Source: Tetrapyrgos nigripes
Lineage: Eukaryota; Basidiomycota; Agaricomycetes; Agaricales; Campanellaceae
Direction: 5' to 3'
DNA: 64,000 nt
Assembly: GCA_013368315.1 (NCBI GenBank)
Contig: JAACJM010000247.1
Span: forward strand, 55,481 to 119,480
Shown: piece by piece, positions 1 to 11,669 of the stretch
Numbering within the stretch: the stretch's first letter is position 1
Layout: each line of letters starts with the position of its first letter
Made by a program: the position numbers and the translations under genes
Notes under the pieces: generated by a model
Told to the model about the DNA's origin: nothing
Databases searched by the model: none
What the model saw: only the letters and a program-made list of their open reading frames with translations

Positions 1-1095
1 GGCGACGTTGTCAGGTCCTATGATCCCAGGAACCTGCCTCTCCACACTCATGACAAGATGTATGAGCAAGTGAAGCATAGAATCTGCACCTTCCAAGGCT
101 GAGGCAGATCATCATTCACAGAATACAGGTATCAAAGGTGCATCCATCCTCTTCAACCTCCATTCACTTAAATTTCTTGACTCTTTTCCCCATGACTTTA
201 TGCACCTCATCTGGGAGAACTTAGTGAAGAATCTTATCAAGCTTTGGACTGGTGAGTTCAAGGGCATGGATCCTGGTGCTGGGAATTATGAGATGGATAA
301 ATCAGTTTGGATTGCTGTTGGGGAGGCTTCTGCATCTGCAGGGTCTACCTTTCCTTCAGGGTATGGACCAAGACTTCCAGACATTTCAAAGGATGGTGCC
401 TACCTGTCTGCCAAGATGATCTCTTTGTGGACTCTATATCTTGGCCCTGTTCTCCTCTATCACAAGTTTGCCAACCAATGCTACTATAACCATTTTGTAC
501 ATCTGGTGCAGCTTCTCAACATCTGTTTACAATTTGAGATAACTGATGATGAGGTGGATGAGCTTGAGGATGGTTTTGCAGTGTGGGTCAAAGAATACGA
601 AGAGTATGTCCTTGCTCTTAGTCTTGTTCAAAGTTCACATATACTAATGTATACTCCTATAGTCTATACTATCAGTATGATCCTCAGTACCTATCAATGT
701 GTCCCCTGACCATACATGTGCTTCTCATATAGCACCTAGCATCAGAGCTTGTGGTCCTGTTTGGTGCTATTGGGCTTTTCCAATGGAAAGGTACTGTGGA
801 ATTATACAGCCTGCTATTCAAAGTCGACATTTTCCATATGCTTCACTGGGTCAATATATTCTCAAGGACACTAGGTTGACACATATTAAAGCCTTGTACA
901 ATGTATCTGATCAACTATCACTTAAACCAACATGCATAGAACCTGTGCAAGGCTCCTGTCAACCTGATGGATGTACATAACCTTTGGACACATTAACCTT
1001 GTTCCAATTAATGATTGTTATATCTTTTCAGATAAGACTTGCCAACTTCTACCTCCAAAAGAACCAGAATGGCCTGCAGCAAATACCCTCACCAA

Positions 1096-1865
1096 TGTTG
1101 GAATTTTGTATTGATCTATACTTACAATGAACACTTGTATCTTTCTCTCCACTTCACTAGTATACACAATCCACTTGTATCCACATATGCACCATCTACT
1201 TTCCACTATGCTCCATACTTACATCATTTCTTACATCATTAACTCCAGACTGATACCAGACATTACATTGTAGTAATATATTTACGGACTTGTGCAGCCA
1301 CAGTAGCTAACAGTATAAATACTTAGTGGTTTACTGTCTATACCTACAGAGCCCACAATGTCAAGGTTGTCGATACACTCACAGTATAAAGACAGATACA
1401 AAGCAATAGATTGAGAGGTGAAACTAGAGGAAAAGGGATGAGTAAGCTGACTATGCTCTACACTGTGTAGTATGGTATGGAGCAGAGACAAAGTGAACAA
1501 ACTAAAGGACTAACTAGAATGTTTAGTGGTTTATATAAAAGAGCAATGAATAAGTGATAGGGAGAAGATAGGATCAATATTGGAGAAATAGGAGAAACAT
1601 AGGAGCATAAGTGGAGAAATGTAGGAGAAACATAGGATTGATAGAATGAAAGATTGATTGATAATTATTATAGAGGTTCAAAGTCAGTGATATAAAGTTT
1701 AAAAGGTTTATTGAGGAAATGCAATAGATGAATGATCGAAAAATGGGTTCAATAATGAAGTAGAAGTGGAAGGAGGACAAAGAACTGTAGCAGTTTGTGA
1801 CACACACAATAGTATTTGTCGCCTCGCTTGTTTAACAAGTGTCCTTATATTCATATATTTTCATA
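1096..1865. mobile_element. Solo LTR, family B (about 319 bp), split by a second LTR
   Basis: The insertion is bounded by a 5-bp direct repeat ACCAA at 1091-1095 and 1866-1870. Removing it and one repeat copy rejoins the transposase reading frame. The sequence begins TGTTGGAATTTTG. A second copy of similar length lies on the other strand at 39529-39842. With the family A LTR and its duplicated target removed, the length is about 319 bp. The right edge ends in TA rather than the usual CA, so that edge may be off by a base or two. No coding sequence is present. Confidence 0.75.
1359..1804 (-). mobile_element. Solo LTR, family A, inserted inside the family B LTR
   Basis: The sequence runs from TGTCAAGG to TGACACA and is flanked by CACAA at 1354-1358 and 1805-1809. 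It is similar over its length to the LTRs of the chromovirus at 55182-63378 and lies in the same orientation, which means the parent element reads on the minus strand. The other family B copy has the uninterrupted target at 39561-39578, which confirms both edges. Confidence 0.85.
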
Positions 1866-2475
1866 ACCAACTTCATTGGTGCTCTCGTTACCCACTTGAA
1901 TGATCCAGAGAAGAACACCATCACTTGTGGAGTTGTTGAATGACATTTAAAGAATGCAGATATTCAGCGTATTGACTCAGAAGATAGGGAGATGATGAGG
2001 GCTTTCCAAGTAGGAAAGATTCCAGATGACAACTGGGATGTGTCCTATGTTCGAGTAAGCCATTTCTACTGATATCACTATGGTTTTCTAACATTGATCT
2101 CTCACATCCTAGTACAAAATGTATATTGATAAGCATGCCTGCAGATTGAATGTAGAACCAGAATTGGAACTTGTTACATCTTACAGTCAGCTTCAGCGCA
2201 TCTATCTGATACACTTTGATGGTCCTTGCTCCCAGCTCAATCTATCTGCACACTCAATCACAATTGTCATGGCTCAGATCAAATCATGCAAGCTGGATTG
2301 CAAGGATTTCATTGACAGCTTGGATGTGGGGCAGATTGATGTTGTGGACATAACATACATACAATGCTTGGTTGGTAGGGTTCCCTTCAGTCATAATTGG
2401 TGGGCAATTGTAGATAAGAGTGGCTCATTGGCTAGGGCTCTTGCAGAAGTTGATAATGATGAAAATGAAGCTTGA

Positions 2476-2929
2476 GATTGATACGTACATACATGTGTAC
2501 TTGTGATTATATATATAACTATCCTTTCTCAATCTTCCCTTATGCATGACATGACATGAGTGTGAATATGGCCAACGTGTCTGTTACATGCACTTGACCT
2601 AACTCAAACAAGCTCAGAAACGCCCTATCAGAATGAGATGTGGCACTCAGAGAACAAGACTTGGCACTAGCAAGAGTGACTTTTCTTACCTCTCAGCTTA
2701 ATGCTGTGCATGCTCTCAGTGCTCTGGACAACGATTAGGGCTGAATTTATCTATATACACTATGTACTCAGTCCACATTCTATTGATACTCGCTTTTCTT
2801 AGACATTTCAAAGGTGTTCCTTATATCAACCTACACTTCAGAAAAAAATCTCTCCAATACTGCAAGCTCAAATTAGGTTGAATCAAATCAACCTACATCA
2901 CTTCAGACAACCTAAATCCAGGTGGTAGG
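2476..2929. other. Intergenic sequence with a CACTA-like subterminal fragment
   Basis: No coding sequence is supported here. From about 2815 to 2925 there are repeated AGGTTG and CAACCT motifs in both orientations. The same motifs crowd the ends of the 1-kb element at 26457-27468, so this is probably a relic of that family. No termini or target duplication were found. Confidence 0.35.

Positions 2930-2965
<36 letters not shown>
2930..2965. repeat. GATA microsatellite
   Basis: About nine perfect tandem copies of the tetranucleotide GATA. It abuts a dispersed repeat that continues to about 3060. Confidence 0.95.
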
Positions 2966-3060
2966 CACACCAAGTGGCCCCATCAGGACCCAGCAGGGTG
3001 GCTTTGTGTAATCACCATATCCATGATATGATGTCACAAGGGCAAGGTAGTCCCCCTACA
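2966..3060. repeat. Dispersed repeat next to GATA tract (copy 1)
   Basis: The segment holding CAGGACCCAGCAGGGTG at about 2985 recurs in reverse complement near 63440-63460. In both places it is next to GATA or TATC-like sequence. The pair suggests a short dispersed element, but no terminal repeats were recognised. Confidence 0.5.
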
Positions 3061-3859
3061 TGTAGCTGCCTGTAGAGACTTTCCGAGCTGAATCACAACA
3101 CTTACACAGAAGGCGGTAGGGCATTCATTCCATCAAGACAAGCTTAAAAGGTATTAGTTCAGAAACATCTCTCTTGGCACAACATTCTTGACATCGTCCT
3201 ATGAATAGAGATTTGACCCTAATACAGAGAAACTGCTGCAGGAATGCCTTTTGAACATTTAATAACTTGGATTAAGTTATATTGTTTACATTGGCATGAT
3301 CTCACATCTACGTATTGTGGCAGTCTGTCCAAGCTGTATAAAAGACACATCCAATCTTTGGAGGTAGCCTCTCAGCTAGTTGGAATTATAAACCAACCTC
3401 AAATACTTATGTAGATGAGAGGTGAGCAATCTCAGCCTTCTTTCTGCTGGGAAAAAGTTTGGGCCTAGGGATGCTGAACTGAATTCATGAGACTGAGGCA
3501 GCTTCATCATTTGTGATTGGCAAGCCAAACACTGAAGCCCTAGTTCAAGTAATTCACAACCAGTTGAATAATCCAAATGCATTATAATAAGAAAGAGTAT
3601 CTACACTGATAGATACACCTGAACTCTAATAGTGTGCAAGGATGCATAGTAACTGACCCCAAGTGGGTGAAGTCTCCTAGATGTGGACGAAGACGGAGTC
3701 TTGTGGATGTACACAAAGACCTAGTCCCATAGATGTCTTGTAGAAGTCTCATAGATATAGAAAAAGACAGAGTCATAGTCCTGTAGAAGTCTCATAGATG
3801 TAGACAAAGACATAGACATAGACAAGAAATGGTCTTGTAGACATAGCCATGAAGCATCC
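3061..3859. other. Intergenic, no supported gene
   Basis: Only short unconvincing reading frames are present. From about 3590 to 3850 there are loose direct repeats of GTCTTGTAGA and GTCTCATAGATGTAGA that lead into the minisatellite. Confidence 0.4.
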
Positions 3860-4300
3860 AACCCGGGGGTCTTGCCATGAGGTAAGCCAAAACTGGGGAA
3901 TAGCTCCACTAGTGTCCACCTGGGGGTCTTGCAATGCAAGCTGATAACAGGGAATCACTACGAGGAGGAAGTATCCATCTGGGGGTCTTGCAATGCAAGC
4001 CAATACTGACTAGATAGGAGAAAGTATCCACCCGGAGTCTTGCAATGCAAGCCAATACAAGGGAATCACTACAAGGGGGAACTCTCCATCCAGTGGTCTT
4101 GCCATGCAAGCTGATACCAACTAGAGGGGAGGAAGTATCTACTTGGGGGTCTTGCAATGCAAGCTGGTACTGAGGAATCACTGCGATGAGGAAGTGTCCA
4201 ACTGGGGGTCTTGCAGGGCAAGCCAAAACCAGAGAATCACTACTTGAGGAGGAAGCATTAGAGCAGGGGTCTTGCCATGAAGCAAGCTGACACTGGGGAG
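3860..4300. repeat. Minisatellite with units of about 52-60 bp
   Basis: At least seven degenerate units share the core GGGGGTCTTGCAATGCAAGC, followed by a variable part with GGAATCACTAC and GAGGAGGAAGTATCCA. Alternate units differ in the variable part, suggesting a higher-order dimer. A 144-codon open frame on the minus strand across this block is a by-product of the repeat. Confidence 0.9.
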
Positions 4301-4379
4301 TACACCTCTCAGAAAAGCAGACTGCAAGGCAGACGCGAGTCAACAGGCAGGCAAAAAGGGTGTGGCTGTGCAGATGCAG

Positions 4380-4720
4380 AAGGGACCAGGAAAACTTACA
4401 AGCCGAATGAAATGAGGTTGAGTTTATTACACTTGACTTCTGCTTGTGGCTATGCTTAAACGGTCCTGTCTATCCGTCTGATAAACAGGTTTGGACCGGA
4501 GTGATCTGTGGGGCTGTGTTTCTAGCCTTTTCCTTGTGTGATCCGACAGAAAGAAATATTAGTTCTGACGCAACAGGCAGCCGCGCCTACTGCCAGCAAA
4601 TTCCGTTCACGCCACGCGATGTATTACAAGGCCAAATAAAATGAGGACGAGTTTCCTACACTCAGTTTCTGCATGTGGCTATGTTTAAAGCCTCCTGATC
4701 TTCCCCGTCCGTCTTTTTCT
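4380..4720. repeat. Dispersed repeat family with TGTGGCTATG motif
   Basis: Two half-copies contain ACTTCTGCTTGTGGCTATG at about 4436 and AGTTTCTGCATGTGGCTATG at about 4664. Each is preceded by AATGAGG and GAGTTT sequences and a TTACAAG-GCC motif. Similar sequence occurs at 45430-45500 (TTCTGCGTGTGGCTATGC), so this is a dispersed non-coding family. Confidence 0.45.
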
Positions 4721-5064
4721 GTCACTTGCCCCTATTATTAAGCTCTGGGCCGCAACTCTCACTGCATTTTTTGATCCTCTTCACAAGTTAGAAAACCTAC
4801 ATGATTCATTTTTATTTTTATTTCTTGTATTTTCAGCATTACCTTCTGGCCTCATACTCGCCACACCTGGGCGCTGGCCCACAACTCTTTCATAGGGCTT
4901 GCTGTCATGGACGACATAGCCAACGTAGACTTGTTCCCAGTGTTTCGTAAGTCTGCAAGGGCCTATTGGAGACAGAACCCTGTCCGCAAGCAAAGTTTTG
5001 GAGCCATTCAAGGGCAGAAAGGGGGTGGATTGAGTTTTCAAGTTTGGATGATGGTGGTTGAGGG

Positions 5065-5130
5065 CAAACGTGTATGTAACCTTTTCATTAAGATTTAGGT
5101 TAGTTATCAACCTAAGTCGGCCTCACAGTG
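5065..5130. mobile_element. One terminus of a CACTA-like element
   Basis: Read on the minus strand from 5130, the sequence begins CACTGTGAGGCC and is followed by ACTTAGGTTGATAAC. This matches the terminal repeats of the element at 26457-27468. The opposite terminus was not found upstream. The TA-flanked MITE starts immediately beside it. Confidence 0.5.
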
Positions 5131-5132
5131 TA

Positions 5133-5714
5133 AACTGTACATAGGGCGTTCCTCCTCACTATGGACCTTACACATTGACAACCTAGATAGGGTACTGATA
5201 CACTATATAGACTCTATTTGTGATTTACATTAGTGTTTTGAGAAATGGCAAGTAATTGCCCTTTGTATATAGCTTTTGAAGGATTTTCTGAAAAACACAC
5301 AGGTGATGACAATGACAAGCATAATATACAGAACAACTATTTCAGACTATGTAAATGGAGCATATAGACTCGGTTCAGGTCAATGTTGTTGAGCAGGCTA
5401 TGTTCTATATACATAGCGGCAACTGCATACTTACCTGGGGATGTAAAAGTGCTTGTTAGAGCGGTTTGTTAGAGGTTATGAGCGATGAGTAGTAAGGGAA
5501 ATCCTTTTTGTTGTAGGGCACTCTATGAGCTCTTTTATACTGTTCTAGATAGTACATGTGACTACTTATCTAAGAACTTCTGATGTACAGTAAGTGTAAC
5601 TAACTAGATTACTGTCTAATCTATATCTAATCTAATGTTGATGGCTGCTTAATCATTCGCCAATTCAAAAAATGTGTAAGGTCCATAGCAAGGAGGAATG
5701 CCCTATGTACAGTT
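5133..5714. mobile_element. TA-flanked MITE with about 45-bp terminal inverted repeats
   Basis: The left end AACTGTACATAGGGC is the inverse of the right end GCCCTATGTACAGTT. The inverted match continues through the TATGGACCTTACACATT segment. Both ends are flanked by TA (5131-5132 and 5715-5716), as expected for Tc1/mariner-type insertion. No transposase is encoded, so the element is non-autonomous at 582 bp. Confidence 0.85.
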
Positions 5715-5716
5715 TA

Positions 5717-6215
5717 GTCAAAAGAACTCGCAGAATTTTTGACTCAGCTCGCCAACTCGCGGACTCACGAACTCACACGGCTTTCAGGCGCTTGTGCAAG
5801 CGGCTGCGAGTGCCCGCGAGTGCCCGCAAGTGATTTGCTGAAAACCTGATGGACTGGAGACGCCCAATACGCTGTACTAAGAGCTCGACTGATGAGGCCT
5901 GATGAAACGCCAGCATGGTCAGGAGGATATCTTATGGGAGTCAATTTAACGGTGAAACAGCTATTAAGAATTTCCTATTTATCTCGACAACCGTTCAACC
6001 GCAAGAGAAAGCAAAGCCAGAAAGAAAGAAAGAAGAAAACCGACACGACTCGATCATTGTCCTTAGAAAGTAAAAGTCCCATATCCAAGGAACTGGTCAA
6101 CATTAGCTATAAATGCGTCCCAGTCTTCCTGATAAATTTCGTTGCTAATTAAAGGAGGAATGGTGGACTGTCTTAGAATGCACATCGATCACTGTCAAGA
6201 CGAAAGGATCCCAGC
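5717..6215. other. Intergenic region downstream of the Zn2Cys6 gene
   Basis: No gene is supported. From about 5725 to 5840 the sequence is unusually rich in CGAGT, ACTCGC and GTGCCCGCGAGT words. The 3' end of the minus-strand regulator gene may extend a little into the right side of this block. Confidence 0.4.
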
Positions 6216-9200
6216 TTACCTCGTCGGATCTACACTAGTGGGAAGAGGATTGTATGGTATCGATGATCTGAAAGATGAGTTCGATTGCATTGGATCTACA
6301 GCAAAATCGGTCAGAACGAAATAGCAGTAAACATTGAGTAAAGAAACAAGAGACCTACTTGGTCTATCATACGCAACAGACTTCAATCCGTGTACCGGGT
6401 CAAGGATGTCAAGAAAGTCACCTTGAGCATGGACATGAGTCGGGCCCTGATGAGCACTGCCGATTTCGTCAGGGAAAGTACCAATATTCATCATCTTTGT
6501 CCAATCCGAGGCAGATTGAGATAATTGAGGATTTGGATTTTGTCCAGCAGTGTTAACGTCGAAGAATGCCTCCGTCTCAGTCTCTCGCCTTCGTTTCATA
6601 GTCTCCTGCGGTTCTTCTTGGAATGGAAGCTGCAGGCCTCCGCTAGATACAATTGCTTCAATAAGGTCGCTAGTAAGTGCACAACAAGGTAAGAAATCTC
6701 GCACAGAGAATAAGTGAAATGAATGGATAGATACCGGAAACGTCCTGCGCTTTTGGTTCTGAAAGTTTTCCGCTTGGAGCTCCGAGACAATAATAATCTA
6801 CGCAAATAAAGTTACACACCTTTTCTGCCATTCCTGTAGGATTTCAAGACACTTGTACAAATTCAATATCTCCTTCTGCCGGTTAAGCTGCAATTGCAAC
6901 TCTTCGGTCCTAAACAGGCATATTAAAATGATGATGGAGGCATTGAACAGAACTGCCTGCATGGATATACGACAGTCAGAACAACTTCAACATCTTTAAC
7001 AGTGGTACACTCAACTGGAAGTGGATGCGTAACGTAACGATGCCTCTTAAAGAGGGCATCAACAATGTTTACACAGGAACGACCAGCATTCATGCATATG
7101 GCCACTGAAGGGAACTTTATTGACACTGGTCCTCCTCGCTTTAGCACTGAGATAAAGGATCGATGCGCATGCATCTGTATCCAATAATATATGGCGTGAA
7201 GAGTAGCGGATTGGACAAGGTGAATATTGTTTGGGCCGTGAGGATCCCATTTAACTAAAAGAAGAGGACGTCAAGTTATGCGATCCCGAAAGAAAAGGAA
7301 GGACGAACGATGACCCGGTAACGTATCCTCCCAATTATTGAGAGCCGAGTCTATCTGCTTGGCTGCATTCTCGGTCCATTGTGTATCGGAGATTCCCATT
7401 GTTTCAACCATCTCCGGCTTACGAATCGAGTACTGCAATGAATGTAAACTATAAACTTGTCTCAGGAACGAAAATCAAACGGATAATTACTAGTGTACGC
7501 TGGGTGAAGCTTAGAATCTCTATTAGCTGAGCGAGACAGTTCCAATATGCTGAACTCGACGTTTTGGAAGGTGCCAGTACAGATAGATCGATTTGAAGAG
7601 AACTGTCCCATGCAGTGTCGTCACATTCAATGAGAGGTTCCAGGTCGTAGCTAGTCAAGAGGATGATCATTAGTTTCCTTATCTACTAATTCGGCCACGA
7701 CTCACTCGTCCTTGGAAGTAGCGCTTGGTCGACCTAGAGAGGCACCCATGATTGTGTCGACGCACACCAAGAACCAGAATGCACGTTTCCAGAGTTCTCT
7801 CTCCAGTGTAAGCTTTTCTGATGGATCTCGACGCCTGTGAAGACCGCGTTCGTGAGCAAAGCGGATGGATAACCCAGCCAATACCCAAGCAGCTTCGCTC
7901 TGATAGCTATTTTGGAGGAAATGAATCTGTAGCTTTAATAGTGGTCCTTGTTAGTAACATGTTCATTCAATGGGCGACATGATACGTACACAGTACGTCT
8001 GTAGCTCGTATAACGACACAGGCTCCGCAAATATGGGTCTTGTCAGCTTCAGCTGTTGGAACCATCTCCACCCTAAAGCCAGAACTGCAGAAGAGTCTTT
8101 TGGTAGATTTCTGGGATCTTCTGAATACTTTGAGGCCACGGAGCATACAGCTAATAGCAACGCCCCAAATTGGTGATCCCGAAGTTGAAGTCCTTCTGCA
8201 ACAGACCGTTCAAAGCTTGCTTGATGTAAAAGTGGCTGATAAGGATGATGAAAGGCAAAGTAGGCTTCCAAAAGCGATTGTAGATGGTCATCATCTGGAA
8301 ATTGGAGCATAGGCTCTTCTTCGATGCGTGTTCTTTCATACTTGATTCCAACAGTCAGCGTCAAACCGATTAAGTCATACAGAAGTAGTATTAGGCTCAC
8401 CGGCGATAACACCCAATACTCGGACCTTTTGTCAAAAGCAGGGCGGTACTTTAAGACTTCGAGAGCACTAGCGAACAAAAATGGGATGCTTGACTTGCCG
8501 AAATGGCGATTTTCTATCCGGCTGAGACGCATTTTGGCCATTTCTTGACTCAAGAGTTCCCCTTCGCTATAATCTGAATCGTCGTCTTCAGTAGACGGAG
8601 AACCACCCTCGACCATGGGAGAGGATTGGTGTTGGATCAAGCTCTTTTGCCGACGTGCACGGACGAGTTCTTTCTCTAGATGGCGCACATACGACGCGAT
8701 TTCTACCAGGATTTCGCGAACAGAGTATTCCTGCTCCGGGATGATGAAGGTGTTTGGGTCATCGGAAAGAATAGAAGAAATAATGGCTTTGACTGCTGTG
8801 AAATTTGGCTGAGTCCTAAATAGAATTACGTGCATGAACCGCGAAATGACAAAGGAATAGAGGGAGGATCTACTTTGTCTTCGGTCCCCGTTTCTACATA
8901 TACAACGCGTGTTAATTCTACATTCCCAATGATGAAGAAACGACTGAGCCTACCTTTTTTTCGGCCAAATGACTGCACGTCACTTTCAAGCTGATACAAC
9001 TAGAACATACGCCGCCCGGCATACTCGCACTATCGCCTGACAACATGCCAAGACTCATATTCCTAAAGATGCTGATCGAGCTTGTTTTGATACTCACATC
9101 GTACTGTACCGATTGTGAGTCATCAAAGGAAGTATTAGCGATGTATGTACTACTCTGAACGAGAGTGAAGTCAATCAAACCTTTTCTGCGCCGACATTCA

Positions 9201-9256
9201 TCGCAAGCATTCGGAGTCCTTCGCTTTTTGCGACTCTCCCCCTGGGTGTTCTCCAT
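6216..9256 (-). CDS. Zn2Cys6 fungal transcription factor with Fungal_trans domain, multi-exon
   Basis: A nuclear DNA-binding regulator by family. The first exon (9181-9256) encodes a basic stretch and CDECRRRK. Introns at 9104-9180 and 9037-9097 flank an exon of only six bases (9098-9103). Splicing gives six cysteines at residues 18, 21, 28, 38, 41 and 48, the exact C-x2-C-x6-C-x9-C-x2-C-x6-C pattern. A KRGPK linker, a probable coiled coil (VRHLEKELVRARR), an acidic stretch and then the middle homology region follow (LLEAYFAFHHPYQPLLH, FGALLLAVCSVASKYSEDPR). Later exons give the family's MQMHAHRSF-like segment near 7160 (read as WIQMHAHRSF) and a glutamine-rich helix near 6880. No disruption was seen. 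The last intron and stop are uncertain; a stop at 6216 fits. The target genes cannot be named from this window. Confidence 0.85.
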
Positions 9257-9505
9257 GCCCTGTGTTCTGAGAGGTTGAAAGACTCAAGGAGTGGTAGCGG
9301 AAAGAGAGCATCGCCAGAGCACTGCCGCCATGTGACGTAGTGTGGCATCGATTTCGCACGCGTCGCCTCTTCTATTCACGGTGATTCTACGTCCGGAAAG
9401 CGCTAGGCTGTCTATTACACCTAAATGAAGGGGATGTGGGCCACCGCTTCGCGTGGCAGTCACGAGGCCCAAGTTTTATAAATGGATCATTTCAAAGATC
9501 ATATC
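9257..9505. promoter_or_regulatory. Upstream region of the Zn2Cys6 gene
   Basis: This non-coding interval lies directly before the start codon at 9256, so it should hold the promoter. No TATA box or repeated binding site could be identified with confidence. Confidence 0.3.
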
Positions 9506-9714
9506 ACACGGCGGGGGTTAGTGGATATTTTGACACAGTTTCGAGTGAGCAAAAATCTCGTGTATTTGCTCGGCGCTGGACCTACTCCATATAGAAGGTC
9601 GGCTACAAAACGGTCCCATATGGAGTAGGTCGGCGACTGCAAAAACTCTTGCAAATATTCGAGATTTAACAATGCCCAATATGCCCAATAAACATGCACT
9701 CACCCCCGCCGTGT
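9506..9714. mobile_element. Short inverted-repeat element (MITE-like, 209 bp)
   Basis: The left end ACACGGCGGGGGTTAGTG and the right end CACTCACCCCCGCCGTGT are inverted repeats. Internal inverted matches such as CCTACTCCATAT and its complement make most of the element a long imperfect hairpin. No clear target duplication was found. Confidence 0.65.
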
Positions 9715-11062
9715 CACAGTCGTCACATACGTCTGCAGGCTGCTGGCTCAACAGCGCCTTGAGGAAGGCCAAGTAATCATGTCTGTACATAGTATTGCGC
9801 ATTATCGAGATTTTCGCTTTCTGAATAGTTTTGCATATATTTATCTGAATGAATGGCAGCTTTCGATGAACCCGAAGTTGAAAATCTCAAATTTGAAGAG
9901 GTGGATGAGAATAGCTTGCATAAAATGTTTGCACAAGATTGAGACACGTGTGAGCGCAAGCTTGTAGAATATTAGAAAATCTCAAATGAGTTATGTATGG
10001 TCTGCTGAGTATATATCTCATGATGAAAGATGGTTGCTTCTGTAATCGTAACCAATATGCGCGGTGAAAAGTCTGAGCAGTAAGTGATTGGAACATAATT
10101 GAATCAGTGGCTTGTGCAGGACCGCTTTTCTTAATGCCCTTCATGGCAGTAGCATAGCCCAGGCTAAACTTTCGGTTGTATGAAGCAATATCAATATTGA
10201 CCAAAGGCACAGAAGTCAGATTCCATGGGATAATGTAGTGACCTTCCCTCCACGCAAATGGCTCAAATTTCCAAGAAGAAATATAATTCAATTTCCGGTA
10301 GGTAAGATACAATTTCCAATGCAGGGTATAATTAAATTTCCTGGGATACGGGATAACAATTTCCTCAGGGAGAATAATGCTTGGAGGGGAAAGAATGCGT
10401 GAGCTTGGTGCATACATGAAAGGTGACATTGAGGCAAGGATTGTATTTTGAGATGGTGGCGATGGTGGCGGTGGTTAACGTTGAAGCGAGGATTAGATTC
10501 GAGACGATGACAACAACGGCGACAACCACAACCACAACGATGGCGGCAACAACAGTGACGACAGCAACGGCGGCCAGCAGTAAAGACAAGTCGATGTTGC
10601 GAGACCAGAAGACATCAAGGAACGAAAGACGGATATCAAGACGCGAAGTACAAAACCGCCATTGACAGACGTGACCAAGATTGAGGGAAATAGCGATGCG
10701 AGGGACATTGACAGTCATTGAGTTGATATGTAGGACCAGCGGGTAAGACGTGCGGACGGAAAGCGAGGTAGAAGGGAAAAGGACGAAAAAGATACAGAGG
10801 AGAGATCAGTTAGCAATTCGTTATCAAATGAGCAGTGCAACGTACCAAAAATGATCTGACAGGAAAGCTGTACTCATATCATCTGCAACTCTACAATCTA
10901 CCTGCAACGGTTCAAATCATCAGCCCCTGTAAGAATAGAGGGGGACTGGGGATAAAACATTACCGGTGGAAGGATGTCTCGTGGGGTCAAAGCTGGCAAA
11001 GTTTGATTTAGTCGGATGACGTGGCATACAGCTGAGACACAACATCAGTAAAATAACAATTT
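9715..11062. other. Intergenic, no gene supported; short repeats
   Basis: A run of about four degenerate copies of an AATTTCC-containing unit lies at 10270-10375. From 10450 to 10580 the plus strand is rich in GGTGGCGATGG, ACAACGG and GACGACAGC words, which open frames on both strands without resembling a known protein. A weak reading frame on the minus strand at 10877-11030 has no clear partner exon. Confidence 0.4.
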
Positions 11063-11384
11063 TATGGAGCGTATAGAAGTATAGCAGACATGGAAGTCTG
11101 AAATCTCTATACACTCTATACATAACAGCTATCTGCCTGAAGGTATAGAATGTATAGCTTGTATAGAGGCTGGACTGTTGTACTATACTTTTATACTAGC
11201 TCAAGCTGGCTTACTGTCAAACATTTTTTAGAATAGAGTTTTATAAGCGTGATAGTCTACATACTGAGTACTCTACTTATTCATACAAACAAGGCTGAAA
11301 AACATTCTAATGTGTAACGAGGTATACTGACGAATCTAAGAATTGCAGGTCACATTTGCCTACAGGGAAGTTAAGACTACTCAC

Positions 11385-11453
11385 AATGTAGTAGCGTTGT
11401 GGGGGAGGGGAGGCGGAGGAAGACTTGGAGGATGGCGACGATGACGACGACAT
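11385..11453 (-). CDS. Candidate first exon of a small serine-rich protein
   Basis: Reading begins at an ATG at 11453 and gives 23 codons that are mostly serine and proline, ending QRYYI. A strong donor GTGAGT follows directly. A possible second exon after an acceptor at about 11336 would add about 20 residues, but no homology supports it. It diverges from the candidate gene at 11670, with 216 bp between the two starts. It could also be chance open sequence or a captured gene fragment. Confidence 0.25.
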
Positions 11454-11669
11454 AAAGGGAGGTTACGGCCGTTATGGAGTCGAAAAAATTTCGTCGAGTT
11501 AGTTTGAAACTCCGCCCAGCCAGCTATACAGTGCGATCACATGCTGTTTGTTTTTTCCTTCGCAACCACTTCGTCCGCGCGCTCATCTCACTGTCTAAGT
11601 CTTTCCAGCGTCCCTTTCTTGTCAACCGTCCCTGACAGTCACACTCTGGGGTTCCTTTCTACATCTGTC

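Larger units (their letters stand above)
1..2475 (+). pseudogene. Decayed tnp2-type (CACTA/En-Spm) transposase, 5' end outside the window
   Basis: The translated pieces match, in order, the transposase on the minus strand at 48.0-51.2 kb. Shared blocks are FMHLIWENLVKNLI near 200-240, LEFEIT-like and VWVKEYEE blocks near 530-605, GPVWCYWAF-MERYCG near 750-800, and a C-terminal block with SCKLD and IQCLVGRV at 2119-2475. Coding pieces are about 1-605, 690-960, 1030-1095, 1871-2055 and 2112-2475, separated by short introns and by an LTR insertion at 1096-1865. The first 200 bases need frame changes and contain a stop. Another in-frame stop follows the GVVE codons near 1937. Known family role: a DDE transposase that cuts and pastes CACTA-type DNA transposons. 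This copy cannot be functional as it stands. Confidence is high for the family because an independent, better copy lies in the same window. Confidence 0.8.

Noticed and set aside
3773..4343. Overlapping minus-strand open frames of 76-144 codons that look like a repetitive protein
   Set aside because: They follow the minisatellite unit exactly and have no start context, splice pattern or domain.
9099..9105. Loss of the third cysteine in the zinc cluster (apparent tyrosine)
   Set aside because: That reading uses a wrong acceptor. With the six-base exon the cysteine is present.
10423..10718. Threonine-rich frame on plus and valine- or leucine-rich frames on minus
   Set aside because: All come from the same GGTGGCGATGG and ACAACGG simple sequence. 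Neither strand shows a plausible gene structure.
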